A DNA stretch of 64,000 nt from Paenibacillus_E sp040812395 (GTDB lineage Bacteria; Bacillota; Bacilli; Paenibacillales; NBRC-103111): NCBI RefSeq assembly GCF_040812395.1, contig NZ_JBFNXH010000006.1, forward strand, positions 124,001-188,000, in the 5' to 3' direction. Of this stretch, positions 41,700 through 50,408 are shown one piece after another. The position numbers and the translations under genes were made by a program. Numbering within the stretch: the first letter of the stretch is position 1; every line of letters begins with the position of its first letter. Below the pieces are notes generated by a model, which was not told the origin of the DNA, made no database searches, and worked only from the letters and a program-made list of their open reading frames with translations.

Positions 41700-44369
41700 T
41701 TACCCTTTTAATTCCGCTAATCGAGCAATGACTTTGTCCCTCTTATCGGCATAGTCTGCAAGCTTTGCTTTTTCCTCGTCAATAACTTTGGCTGGCGCCT
41801 TCGCAACAAAGCCTTCGTTGCTTAATTTCTTCTCGATACGCTCTACCTCGCCGCGGAGGGTTTGGAGCTCTTTATCCAGTCGAACAAGCTCTTGCGCGAT
41901 ATCAATCAAACCCGCTAGCGGCAAGAAAAGCTCCGCCCCAGTGATGACCGAAGTCATCGCTTTCTCAGGAGCAGCCATCTCAGCGTCAATTTGAAGCAGC
42001 GACGTGTTGCAGAAGCGGCGCAAATACTCTTCATTGCTGCGCAAAATGTTTTGCGCTTCGCTGCTAGCCGGCTTCACCAGCAATTCAACTTTCTTGCTCA
42101 TCGGCACGTTGACTTCCGCGCGAATGTTACGAACGGAGCGAATCGCTTCCATGAGAAGCTCCATTTCGCGAACCGCATCCGGAGATTCGAAAGCTGCATT
42201 CTCTGTCGGCCAAGCCGCCAATGTAATCGTCTCGCCTTCATGCGGCAAATGCTGCCAAATCTCTTCGGAGATAAACGGCATGAACGGGTGAATCAAACGC
42301 TGCGTTTGGTCAAGCACATAGGCCAGAACAGATTGTGTTTTCTTTTTAGCCTCAGCGTCTGCGCCATATAAGCTCAGCTTACTGAACTCAATATACCAGT
42401 CACAGAGATCGTCCCAAATGAAGTTGTACAGCAAGCGGCCAGTTTCACCGAATTCATAGCTATCAATCAATCGCGTTACTTCACGAACGGTTTCGTTCAA
42501 GCGATGCAGAATCCAGCGATCCGCAGTCCCCATAGGACCCGAAAGATCGATATCAGCAGCCGTCACGCCTTCCAAATTCATCAAGGCAAAGCGGGAAGCA
42601 TTCCAAATTTTATTGGCAAAGTTACGCGCTTGCTCCACACGTTCCCAGCGGAAGCGCAGATCTTGCCCCGGGGTGCTGCTCGTCGAAATCATATAGCGCA
42701 TCGCATCAGCGCCGTATTTCTCAATAACCTCGAGCGGATCGACGCCGTTACCTAGCGATTTGGACATTTTACGGCCTTCCGAATCGCGAACAAGACCGTG
42801 CATGAGCACGTCTTTGAACGGAATTTGATCGGTAAACTCCAGAGCTGTAAAAATCATACGTGCAACCCAGAAATAAATAATGTCGTAACCAGTTACAAGT
42901 ACAGACGTCGGATAGAATCGCTTCATATCCTCCGTTTCATTCGGCCAACCAAGTGTCGAGAACGGCCATAATGCTGAACTGAACCACGTATCCAGCACAT
43001 CGTTGTCTTGGCGTATGTTGCTGCTTTGGCAATGAGAGCAAGCCATAGCGTCCTGGCGTTCAACGGTGACGCCGCCGCAATCCGCGCAATGCCATGCCGG
43101 AATGCGATGTCCCCACCAGAGCTGCCGGGAAATACACCAATCGCGCACATTCTCGATCCAGTGCAAGTACGTTTTCTCGAAACGATCCGGTACGAAATTC
43201 ACGCCTTTGCCGGATTTCTGCGCTGCAATCGCTTGGTCTGCCAGCGGCTGCATTTTGACGAACCACTGCGTGGACAAATATGGCTCAATAACAGCGCCAC
43301 TGCGCTCGCTATGGCCTACTTGATGCACGTGCTCTTCAATTTTCAAAAGCACGCCCTGTTCTTTCAAATCAGCCACGATCTGCTTACGGCAGTCGAAACG
43401 ATCCAAGCCTTGGTAAGGACCTGCATTCGCATTCATCGTGCCGGATTCGTCCATGACGAGAATTTGCGGGAGATCGTGCCGTTTGCCGACTTCGAAATCG
43501 TTCGGATCGTGCGCAGGCGTAATTTTCACAGCGCCGCTTCCGAACTCTTTATCTACATACTCATCTGCGATAACGGGAATCTCGCGATTCACGATCGGAA
43601 GCAGCAGCATTTTGCCAATGAGGTGCTGATAGCGCTCATCCTTCGGATGAACGGCAACAGCCGTATCGCCGAGCATAGTCTCAGGCCGAGTCGTGGCAAC
43701 AACGATGGAACCGGATCCGTCTGTCGTCTTGTATTCCAGATGGTACAGCGCACCCTGAACTTCCTTATATTCCACTTCTATATCGGACAAAGCCGTACGG
43801 GCAGCAGGATCCCAATTAATAATATAGTTACCGCGATAGATCAGGCCTTTTTCATAGAGGCTTACAAAAACTTCACGCACCGCTTGCGAAAGACCTTCAT
43901 CCAGCGTAAAACGCTCGCGGGAGTAATCCAGCGAAAAGCCCATCTTCGCCCATTGTTCGCGAATGGTATTCGCGTACTGCTCTTTCCATTCCCAGACCTT
44001 CTCCAGGAATTTCTCGCGGCCCAGATCATAGCGGCTCTGCCCTTGCTCCCGCAGCTTTTGTTCCACTTTCGTTTGCGTTGCGATTCCTGCATGGTCAGAC
44101 CCAGGCAGCCAGAGGGTATCATACCCCTGCATCCGCTTCGTGCGCGTCAATATATCCTGCAGCGTGAAATCAAGCGCATGCCCGATATGAAGCATACCCG
44201 TCACGTTCGGAGGGGGGATGACAATCGTATACGTCTCGGCGTCAGGGCGATTGCCGGCTTTGAAAAACTCATTTTTGATCCAATAATCATACCATTTGCG
44301 CTCGGCTTCCTTCGGATCATACGTCGTAGGCATTTGCAGTTGTTCCTTGGTTTCATTGGCTTCGGTCAT
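41700..44369 (-). CDS. valS: Valyl-tRNA synthetase
   Basis: An 889-residue class Ia synthetase. HIGH-type motif in PPPNVTGMLHIGHALDF, KMSKS in GRKMSKSLGNGVDP, an editing domain (about 180-350, VATTRPETMLGDTAVAVHP), and a C-terminal coiled coil (from about 810, ELVRLDKELQTLRGEVERIE). The frame runs on to 44459, but ATG at 44369 with GGAGGTAATG upstream is the right start. A T-box leader controls it. Confidence 0.98.
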   Translation of the reverse strand: MTEANETKEQLQMPTTYDPKEAERKWYDYWIKNEFFKAGNRPDAETYTIVIPPPNVTGMLHIGHALDFTLQDILTRTKRMQGYDTLWLPGSDHAGIATQTKVEQKLREQGQSRYDLGREKFLEKVWEWKEQYANTIREQWAKMGFSLDYSRERFTLDEGLSQAVREVFVSLYEKGLIYRGNYIINWDPAARTALSDIEVEYKEVQGALYHLEYKTTDGSGSIVVATTRPETMLGDTAVAVHPKDERYQHLIGKMLLLPIVNREIPVIADEYVDKEFGSGAVKITPAHDPNDFEVGKRHDLPQILVMDESGTMNANAGPYQGLDRFDCRKQIVADLKEQGVLLKIEEHVHQVGHSERSGAVIEPYLSTQWFVKMQPLADQAIAAQKSGKGVNFVPDRFEKTYLHWIENVRDWCISRQLWWGHRIPAWHCADCGGVTVERQDAMACSHCQSSNIRQDNDVLDTWFSSALWPFSTLGWPNETEDMKRFYPTSVLVTGYDIIYFWVARMIFTALEFTDQIPFKDVLMHGLVRDSEGRKMSKSLGNGVDPLEVIEKYGADAMRYMISTSSTPGQDLRFRWERVEQARNFANKIWNASRFALMNLEGVTAADIDLSGPMGTADRWILHRLNETVREVTRLIDSYEFGETGRLLYNFIWDDLCDWYIEFSKLSLYGADAEAKKKTQSVLAYVLDQTQRLIHPFMPFISEEIWQHLPHEGETITLAAWPTENAAFESPDAVREMELLMEAIRSVRNIRAEVNVPMSKKVELLVKPASSEAQNILRSNEEYLRRFCNTSLLQIDAEMAAPEKAMTSVITGAELFLPLAGLIDIAQELVRLDKELQTLRGEVERIEKKLSNEGFVAKAPAKVIDEEKAKLADYADKRDKVIARLAELKG

Positions 44370-44448
44370 ATCATTACCTCCATGGCTTTTATCGCTGTCA
44401 AACAGGCATAAGGAGCCTGTGATTCCTCTGAAACATCCTCGCTTACTC

Positions 44449-44745
44449 AAAAAAAACAAAAAAAGCCCTTCGCCGCAAAGGACGAAAGGCTTGCTTCCGT
44501 GGTACCACCTTCATTCCACACAGCTTCAAATAAAGAAGCGCGTGGCTCTCAAACAGATAACGGCTGCGGCCGGCAAACGCTGTAGAAAGCGAGAAGAGAC
44601 TCCTCTTTACTATCACGTTTACAACTCCGGGGTGACTTCGATCGGCTGCTTCCTATGGAACCTTTCAGCGCTGCAGTTCCACTCTCTGAAGGGGCTATCC
44701 GCCTACTACTCCCTTTCAACGTTTCCAGTATTACTCAAAATGATT
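44449..44745 (-). promoter_or_regulatory. T-box riboswitch of valS
   Basis: On the minus strand a leader of about 300 bases. It ends with AAGGTGGTACCACGG (44511-44497), the T-box sequence that pairs with the tRNA acceptor end. A terminator follows (GCCTTTCGTC...GGCGAAGGGC then a long T-run, 44492-44449). Stem I starts at AGTAGTAGGCGG. A candidate specifier GUC (Val) followed by A lies at 44636-44634 in GAAGTCACC. Uncharged tRNA-Val should favour readthrough into valS. Confidence 0.93.
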
Positions 44746-44754
44746 TACATCATA

Positions 44755-44783
44755 TAATAACGAACATTTGAAATAGAGTCAAT
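44755..44783 (-). promoter_or_regulatory. valS promoter
   Basis: TTGACT (44783-44778) and TATTAT (44760-44755) separated by 17 bases on the minus strand, just upstream of the T-box leader. Confidence 0.75.
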
Positions 44784-44815
44784 ATATCATTCCAGTATTG
44801 CCGATTATACGTACA

Positions 44816-45229
44816 TTATGCATCTGCCGAAAAGATGCAGCCGTCCCGCAGCAAATTTTCATAATAGTCCGTTTTGACGTTAACTGCCTCAATCAGCGAC
44901 TCCAGATCACGCATCTGTTCAAGCAAATGCAGCTTGTGTGTCCGAAGAAGTTTTAAGCGGTCTTCAACGAGCTGAGGGCTGGCATTACCTTTCTTTACTC
45001 GCTCAATCAGACAACCCTCCTGCAAAAACACAGTCATATGCTCCAGCGACATGCCCGTTTTTTTGAGCGAACCAATAAAAGCAAGCAAGTTTACATCCGC
45101 TTCGGTAAAACTGCGCACGCCCGTGCTCGACCTCGCAATTCCGGGCAGGAGCCCCATCTTCTCATAGTAACGAATCGTATGCGCGGACATTCCTGTTTGC
45201 TTCTCTACCTCGCGTATGAACAAGTTCAT
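44816..45229 (-). CDS. MerR-family transcriptional regulator
   Basis: A 137-residue regulator. The helix-turn-helix reads FIREVEKQTGMSAHTIRYYE, followed by the wing RSSTGVRSFTEADVN, then a dimerisation coiled coil. It lacks the conserved metal-binding cysteine array of metal sensors; a C-terminal Cys (GCIF) is the main candidate sensor, next to GCLI. Its ATG overlaps the oxidoreductase stop (ATGA), with AGGAGGA inside that gene. It most likely controls the shared operon through the 19-bp-spacer promoter at 46317-46347. Confidence 0.88.
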   Translation of the reverse strand: MNLFIREVEKQTGMSAHTIRYYEKMGLLPGIARSSTGVRSFTEADVNLLAFIGSLKKTGMSLEHMTVFLQEGCLIERVKKGNASPQLVEDRLKLLRTHKLHLLEQMRDLESLIEAVNVKTDYYENLLRDGCIFSADA

Positions 45230-46275
45230 TCCTCCTGACTTAGCAGCACAATTTTCCCAATTGCCGATTGTCTTTTCACAAGTTCGTGCGCCAGCCCAGC
45301 TTCACTGAAGTCAAACATGCGCGATATTAAAGGTTTAATTTTTCCCCGTGATAAGAGATCGAACAACTCTGTCAAATCCGTTCGGAAGTGATCCGGCTTC
45401 TGTTGCTTGGCGCCTGTCGTGCTAAAAGCAATTGTTTGGACGGATTCCGACTGCGAGCCGGGCTCCGATAGCTGCATCCATTGACCTGCAACCTCTTGAA
45501 TCTTATCTTGAGATGGCTGCTGATCTTCCAATATGGATGTAAATCCATATCCAACCAGTATGCCTCCAGCTTTCAGCACTTGCTTCGATCGCTCCCAATT
45601 CTCTTGGCCGATTGGATCAAACACAGCGTCGATGCCATGCGGAGCTTCCTGCCCAATCACTTTTACAAAATCATCCTGCTTGTAATCAATCAGTTTAGCT
45701 CCATATTCAGCTAATGCCGCATGCTTATGCGCGGAAGCTGTTCCATACATGTTCAAGCCATACAATCGCCCTAAATCGAGCAAGGCAGTACCCACGCCGC
45801 CTGAGGCTCCATGGATGAGAATTCGGCCGTTAGTTTCGATAGAAACAATGCGGTTCAGCATTTGGTAAGCTGTCACATAGTTCAGCACAAGCGCGACTGC
45901 CTCCCCAACATTTACCCCACTAGGAACCTCAATAGCTTCTGATTCCTGTACACAAATGTTCCTTGTATATCCGCCCGTTCCTTGCGTCATAGCTGCCACA
46001 AGCGTTCCTAAACGCGACTTCGATACACCGTCGCCAACCGCGTCTATTTCTCCTATTATATCATATCCAGGGGTAAAGGGCGTTTTCGGAGTGCCCGGAT
46101 ACACCCCTTCTCTTCGCATGCTATCCGCAAGTGCGACACCAATTGCTTTGACCTTGATCCGTACTTCCCCATAGCCAGGCGTTGGCATCGGGCTTTGAAT
46201 GATTTGGAGCACCTCCGGACCGCCATACCTCGTAACGATTATCGACTCATTCTTCTTTTCATTTGTAATCATCAT
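45226..46275 (-). CDS. Zinc-type/quinone oxidoreductase of the MDR superfamily
   Basis: A 349-residue medium-chain dehydrogenase/reductase. It has the GroES-like N-terminal domain (VTRYGGPEVLQIIQSPMPTPG) and the NADPH fold GRILIHGASGGVGTALLDLG (about 150-169). It lacks the catalytic zinc cysteines, so it belongs to the quinone oxidoreductase type. It probably reduces reactive carbonyls or quinones. With the MerR gene it forms an operon, as in AdhR-type aldehyde-stress units. ATG follows AAAGGAGAATG. Confidence 0.87.
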   Translation of the reverse strand: MMITNEKKNESIIVTRYGGPEVLQIIQSPMPTPGYGEVRIKVKAIGVALADSMRREGVYPGTPKTPFTPGYDIIGEIDAVGDGVSKSRLGTLVAAMTQGTGGYTRNICVQESEAIEVPSGVNVGEAVALVLNYVTAYQMLNRIVSIETNGRILIHGASGGVGTALLDLGRLYGLNMYGTASAHKHAALAEYGAKLIDYKQDDFVKVIGQEAPHGIDAVFDPIGQENWERSKQVLKAGGILVGYGFTSILEDQQPSQDKIQEVAGQWMQLSEPGSQSESVQTIAFSTTGAKQQKPDHFRTDLTELFDLLSRGKIKPLISRMFDFSEAGLAHELVKRQSAIGKIVLLSQEE

Positions 46276-46316
46276 GCATCATTCTCCTTTTACTAATCGG
46301 ATTTGGCTTTAGAAAG

Positions 46317-46347
46317 ACTGTAAACCTTAGAGTCGACTCTAAGTCAA
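46317..46347 (-). promoter_or_regulatory. MerR-type promoter and operator
   Basis: On the minus strand TTGACT (46347-46342) and TACAGT (46322-46317) are separated by 19 bases, the over-long spacer of MerR-activated promoters. The spacer holds CTTAGAGTCGACTCTAAG, a perfect 18-bp palindrome (46326-46343). Confidence 0.85.
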
Positions 46348-46377
46348 GCTAATATTTTGACTATCGTTCCGCAGCAA

Positions 46378-46420
46378 CATAAAGAGCCCCCAGCCGCGTA
46401 ATCGCAGCCAGAGGCTCTTG
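46378..46420 (-). terminator. Terminator downstream of the SpoVID-like gene
   Basis: AAGAGCC...GGCTGCG with CGCGGCTGGGGGCTCTT forms a stem on the minus strand. The following T-tract is short (TTTATGTT), so efficiency is uncertain. Confidence 0.6.
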
Positions 46421-46429
46421 TTATGTACT

Positions 46430-47467
46430 TTATTTGGGCAAGTAGATAACCTGCCCCGCGCTTACTTCCTGATCGCTAAGACGATTCAATAATTGCAGCT
46501 CGCGTGGATTAACCTGATACTTTTTTGCGATAGTTTCCAGCGTTTCTTCTCTCTGTACGATACACATCTTCAGCTTGCGGAATTCTTGCGAACCCGCGCT
46601 GCTCTGCAAAAACAGACGCTTCCATTCTACGGCATCTATTTTCGCATCTTCAGCCGCCTGCGCGTCCGCCCCCTCCTTGCGCTTATCGGAAAGAACCGCG
46701 CCTGCTTTGGACAAAAGCGATTTGATGCCATAGGGATTGATGTCAACCGCTTCATTCGCCTTCTTGCCGAAAGCAACCTTAAGCTCTTTCTTCTCTTCCG
46801 TAACAACCGTGTTCTCTTGATGAGGCGTCACCTTCAATTCAGTAGATTCCACCTCCACAACAAAATGGCTATCTGCAGGAGGTTCCACTTCTTGTACAAC
46901 GGGCTCCTGCTGGACTAAAGGAGCCGTATTTACAAGCTCAGGCTCAGGTTCAGGTGCCGGTGTGTACGGATAAGTTGGCTCTTGATACGGTGTAGGCACA
47001 GGTTCATGGGGCGATGTCGGAGGCGCTGGTTCATTACGAGTGAAGTCCGCTTGGTGAATAAACGTAATCTCCTCTTCCTCCCGCCAGCGCTCGATCGGAG
47101 CTGAAACCATTTCCACTCCGGTCAAGGACAAGACACCTGTCACATTCAAGCTTCTCGCAGACAATAAGTCCACATCAAAATTCTCGATTTCGATCTGAAT
47201 GTCATCCACGCGATGAATCCGGTTAAGCGGCAGGGTAATTTCCACAGGAATCAAGTGCTCCAGAGACCGTGGCTCTTCCCCCTCAATACTGGAATAATTG
47301 CCTGTTAGCAGTAAATTTCCTTTCAGGATCGCCTGATCGTCAAGTGTTATTACCTGAATGTGCGGAAGCAGTTCAACGTCGTTTAACTCTTGTATGCCCG
47401 CTAATCCTTCATGCAGGTGGACGCGTTCATAAATATCAAATCTTAATCCTGGTTGCTGTTCAGCCAC
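46430..47467 (-). CDS. SpoVID-like spore coat encasement protein with C-terminal LysM
   Basis: A 345-residue protein. An N-terminal domain (about 1-130, LRFDIYERVHLHEGLAGIQE, and LIPVEITLPLNRIH) has the SpoVID/DUF3794-like pattern. An acidic, proline-rich middle follows. It ends in a LysM domain (about 300-345, EETLETIAKKYQVNPRELQ). SpoVID binds SafA and moves the inner coat around the forespore; a SafA-like gene is at 10.1 kb. Position after valS and before the hem genes is as in B. subtilis. The start is GTG with GGGAGG upstream. Confidence 0.85.
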   Translation of the reverse strand: MAEQQPGLRFDIYERVHLHEGLAGIQELNDVELLPHIQVITLDDQAILKGNLLLTGNYSSIEGEEPRSLEHLIPVEITLPLNRIHRVDDIQIEIENFDVDLLSARSLNVTGVLSLTGVEMVSAPIERWREEEEITFIHQADFTRNEPAPPTSPHEPVPTPYQEPTYPYTPAPEPEPELVNTAPLVQQEPVVQEVEPPADSHFVVEVESTELKVTPHQENTVVTEEKKELKVAFGKKANEAVDINPYGIKSLLSKAGAVLSDKRKEGADAQAAEDAKIDAVEWKRLFLQSSAGSQEFRKLKMCIVQREETLETIAKKYQVNPRELQLLNRLSDQEVSAGQVIYLPK

Positions 47468-47584
47468 TGTACATCCTCCCTTCCTTCAATCCGCAATGCG
47501 ATTGGCATTCGAATTATACAACCATTACATTCTTTGTCTCTAAAAGTATATGGGTGAAAAGGAGAAGGCATGACTACATTTTTA

Positions 47585-48469
47585 TTAAGCTTTCAGCTTA
47601 TCCAGCAATTTCAGCATATCTGCAGGCCAAGGAGCATGCGCCGTAATCTGTTCGCCTGTGACGGGATGGTCGAACAATAACCGTTCGCCATGGAGCGCTT
47701 GCCGGTTCAGTAGCGCCGCTGAGCCCCCATAGAGCGTATCGCCGATAAGCGGATGCCCCGCATGACTAAGGTGAACCCGAATCTGGTGCGTACGTCCTGT
47801 CTCCAGCTTAAGCTCGATATGAGCGGCACCTCTCATCTGCCTAACAACATGGTAATGAGTAACCGCCGGATCTCCCGTAGGCGTCACTCGGCGCTTGCCG
47901 GAATGATGGCGATCCCGGCCGATCGGTGCGCCAAATGTTCCTTGACTCGCGCGAAAAGTGCCCTGTGCGAGTCCCGCGTACCTGCGGTCGATCCGTTTAT
48001 CTCGCATCGCTTCATCCAGCAGGATATGCGCCCATTCATTTTTGGCGTAGAGAACAGCTCCCGTCGTATCTTGGTCCAATCGATGAATATGCCTAATCCC
48101 GCAGGCTTGTCCCGTCGAGGCAAAATAATAAGCCACTGCGGAGGCCAATGTCCCCGATTGCCCAGCTTCAGCAGGATGAATCGACATCCCTGCCGGTTTA
48201 TTCACGACCAGACAAAACTCGTCTTCGTAACAAATATCCAAATCAGCATACTCCGGGACAAACGATGCTTTTTCCTCTGGGAACATGCGCAGGAGAAGCT
48301 TATTTCCTTGCACAAGAACTCCCCCTTGCGAAGCCAGCCGCAGAAATAGTTTGCGAGGAACCGGCAGTATGGCCGACAGTTCTTCAATCGCGCGGGGCTG
48401 CAGCGCTTTCCACTGTGCATGAGGAAGGGGCAATTCCAGCCATTCTCCTTTGCGCTTCCAAGCCATCAT
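47585..48469 (-). CDS. RluA-family pseudouridine synthase
   Basis: A 294-residue protein with the RluA catalytic motif HRLDQDTTGAVLYAKN (about 130-145, Asp catalytic) and RTHQIRVHLSHAGHPLIGD. It has an N-terminal S4-like part with low similarity. The family modifies uridines in 23S rRNA or tRNA. B. subtilis YlyB/RluD paralogues are similar; the exact site is not predictable. Its ATG overlaps the stop of a 36-residue ORF. Confidence 0.92.
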   Translation of the reverse strand: MMAWKRKGEWLELPLPHAQWKALQPRAIEELSAILPVPRKLFLRLASQGGVLVQGNKLLLRMFPEEKASFVPEYADLDICYEDEFCLVVNKPAGMSIHPAEAGQSGTLASAVAYYFASTGQACGIRHIHRLDQDTTGAVLYAKNEWAHILLDEAMRDKRIDRRYAGLAQGTFRASQGTFGAPIGRDRHHSGKRRVTPTGDPAVTHYHVVRQMRGAAHIELKLETGRTHQIRVHLSHAGHPLIGDTLYGGSAALLNRQALHGERLLFDHPVTGEQITAHAPWPADMLKLLDKLKA

Positions 48470-48576
48470 GATTTCGACCGTTTAAAAGAAATGACGATCA
48501 CGGCTAGCACAAGAAGAAAGCCAAAAACCAACAAACCCAAATCTATCGGGAAATCAAAAAAATAATATCTTTTCAT
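48466..48576 (-). CDS. 36-residue hydrophobic peptide coupled to the RluA gene
   Basis: MKRYYFFDFP then a membrane helix (IDLGLLVFGFLLVLAVIVIS) and a basic tail FKRSKS. AAGGAG lies 12 bases upstream of the ATG. The stop overlaps the next gene's ATG in the form ATGA, which is typical of translationally coupled pairs and makes a real gene plausible. I do not recognise it. It could also act only as a leader peptide. Confidence 0.5.
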   Translation of the reverse strand: MKRYYFFDFPIDLGLLVFGFLLVLAVIVISFKRSKS

Positions 48577-48743
48577 AGTAAATGAAAACTCCTTAAGCGT
48601 GAGGAATATCGTACACTTTATTTTAACAATTACCAATAACAATTGCATGTGAAATTATGATAATATAAGTCTAGTATTGTGTTTTTTCGACATCGTCGCA
48701 GGAAGTAGATTCTGTAGAAAAAGAGAGCAGGAGAGGAATAACC

Positions 48744-50234
48744 TTGGGTACTGCAATATTGGATCATTTTCGTAGTTATAGTTGGCTGAAACGTATGCTG
48801 CTTGCAATAGCGGCGTTTACATTTCTTTGTTCAAGCTTTTTATTTTTGACTCCCCCTGGCGAGTATTTGCGCGAGTATATGGCCAAAACGGTCATCACAA
48901 CGCAGCATCGTGACTGGGCATGGATCTTTGTAGGGGCGGAGCGCAGGGACCAAATGGTGCTGGAAATGCAAAACCTGACGGAGATTAACTCGGTCGAAAA
49001 ACAAGATTTGCATGCGGTTAAGTATAATAAAAACCGCTCTACGGACAACCTCGTCAAAGTGGAAGACATATCCGGCCAGTTCTGGAAAGGCAAGAAAATG
49101 TACGTGTACGATCCAAGAACGATTCGCGTTGTTGTCCCCGCCAAGCAAGGCGAAGGCGAACGCATAACGTCGATGGTTGAACGCACGGGGGCTGTCGCCG
49201 GTGTCAATGGCGGAGGATTTAACGATCCGGACGGGCTTGGCAACGGATTTGCGCCGATTGGAGCTATTATGTCCGGTGGCCAGATCCTCTATACCGACCA
49301 AGACGGCAGCGTGCCTCAACACATCGTCGGGTTTACCAAAGAGGGTACGCTCATTATCGGAAAATATACGATTAACGAGCTTCTCAGTTTGAATGTAACG
49401 GATGCCGTCTCCTTCTACCCCCGCGTTATTGCTAACGGCAAACCGCTGATTACTAGCGGCGACGGAGGCTGGGGACGCGCACCGCGTACCGCAGTCGGGC
49501 AAAAAGCGGACGGTACGGTCATCTTCATCGTCATCGACGGCCGCCAAACGCACAGCGTAGGCGCGACACTTAAAGAAGTACAGGATTTATTCCTTGCTGA
49601 CGGCGTCATTAACGCAGGCTTCTTGGATGGCGGAGCTTCCTCCGAACTTGTTTATAATGATGAGCTGGTGACCAAGCCTTCCAGCCGTTACGGCGAGCGC
49701 AGATTGCCATCCGCTTTCCTTGTATTCGATCATCCGGAAAGCGTCAAGGTAAATAATGTTTGGGAAGGCCTAACTAATATTGATCCAGGCGGCGCCTACG
49801 ATCATCCTGAATTTTTGAAAGAACAAGCCGAGAAAAAAGCAAATGCGCCGAAAGCAACAGCAACACCGAAAGCAACGGCAACGCCTACTTCTTCGGTGAA
49901 GCCTGAATCAAGCCCTGGATCCGAAGAACAAGGGAAAAATGGCGCATCTAGTTCTCCGTCGAGCACAGGTAATAGCTCCAGTAAACCAAGCCCTTCAGGG
50001 AAACCGGAAGCCTCATCTTCGGCTTCGCCGAATCAAGGGAATACGCAAGGAAACGGTAGTAGCGGCAATACGAATACAGGAACTGGGACTGGAGGCGCCA
50101 ATGCTGGTGCCTCAACACCTCCTAAGGCCAGCACACCGCCTGCCGCGAGCACCAGTCCTGCTGGACAGCAAGGACAAGCAGGGACGGGCATCAATGCGTC
50201 CCCAACGCCTTCAACGAATGTAAAGTCAAACTAG
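48744..50234 (+). CDS. Phosphodiester glycosidase (NAGPA-domain) membrane-anchored protein
   Basis: A 496-residue protein. One N-terminal hydrophobic segment (about 18-37, MLLAIAAFTFLCSSFLFLTP) is followed by a NAGPA-like domain (about 140-345, AVAGVNGGGFNDPDG, AVGQKADGTVIFIVIDGR and AGFLDGGASSELVYN). The last 130 residues are Ser, Pro, Thr, Gly and Asn rich, a wall-spanning or linker-like tail. The family cleaves sugar-1-phosphodiesters, e.g. in teichoic or phosphoglycan polymers; the substrate here is unknown. The start is TTG with AGGAGAGGA upstream. It is on the plus strand amid minus-strand genes. Confidence 0.9.
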   Translation: MGTAILDHFRSYSWLKRMLLAIAAFTFLCSSFLFLTPPGEYLREYMAKTVITTQHRDWAWIFVGAERRDQMVLEMQNLTEINSVEKQDLHAVKYNKNRSTDNLVKVEDISGQFWKGKKMYVYDPRTIRVVVPAKQGEGERITSMVERTGAVAGVNGGGFNDPDGLGNGFAPIGAIMSGGQILYTDQDGSVPQHIVGFTKEGTLIIGKYTINELLSLNVTDAVSFYPRVIANGKPLITSGDGGWGRAPRTAVGQKADGTVIFIVIDGRQTHSVGATLKEVQDLFLADGVINAGFLDGGASSELVYNDELVTKPSSRYGERRLPSAFLVFDHPESVKVNNVWEGLTNIDPGGAYDHPEFLKEQAEKKANAPKATATPKATATPTSSVKPESSPGSEEQGKNGASSSPSSTGNSSSKPSPSGKPEASSSASPNQGNTQGNGSSGNTNTGTGTGGANAGASTPPKASTPPAASTSPAGQQGQAGTGINASPTPSTNVKSN

Positions 50235-50326
50235 TTATCTCCCTATACATAGAGAAGGGTTGTCCCGAAAGCTAGTTCGGAAATTGCAGTTTGGCAGTTT
50301 CCAACTTTATAGTAATTAGCAAGAAC

Positions 50327-50380
50327 AACAAGAACCTTCAGTTCCACTTTTATTGTGGTTTTGAAGGTTCTTGTTTGTTT
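50327..50380 (+). terminator. Terminator downstream of the phosphodiester glycosidase gene
   Basis: ACAAGAACCTTCA (50328-50340) pairs perfectly with TGAAGGTTCTTGT (50362-50374), followed by TTGTTTATGGG. It lies about 95 bases after the stop. Confidence 0.75.
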
Positions 50381-50408
50381 ATGGGAGATTCGCCCACTTT
50401 GCTTCAGT

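Noticed and set aside
43008..44411. A 467-codon open frame on the plus strand opposite valS
   Set aside because: It lies wholly antisense to valS, has no ribosome binding site of note, no recognisable domain, and is explained by codon bias of the valS strand. The true gene has HIGH and KMSKS motifs.
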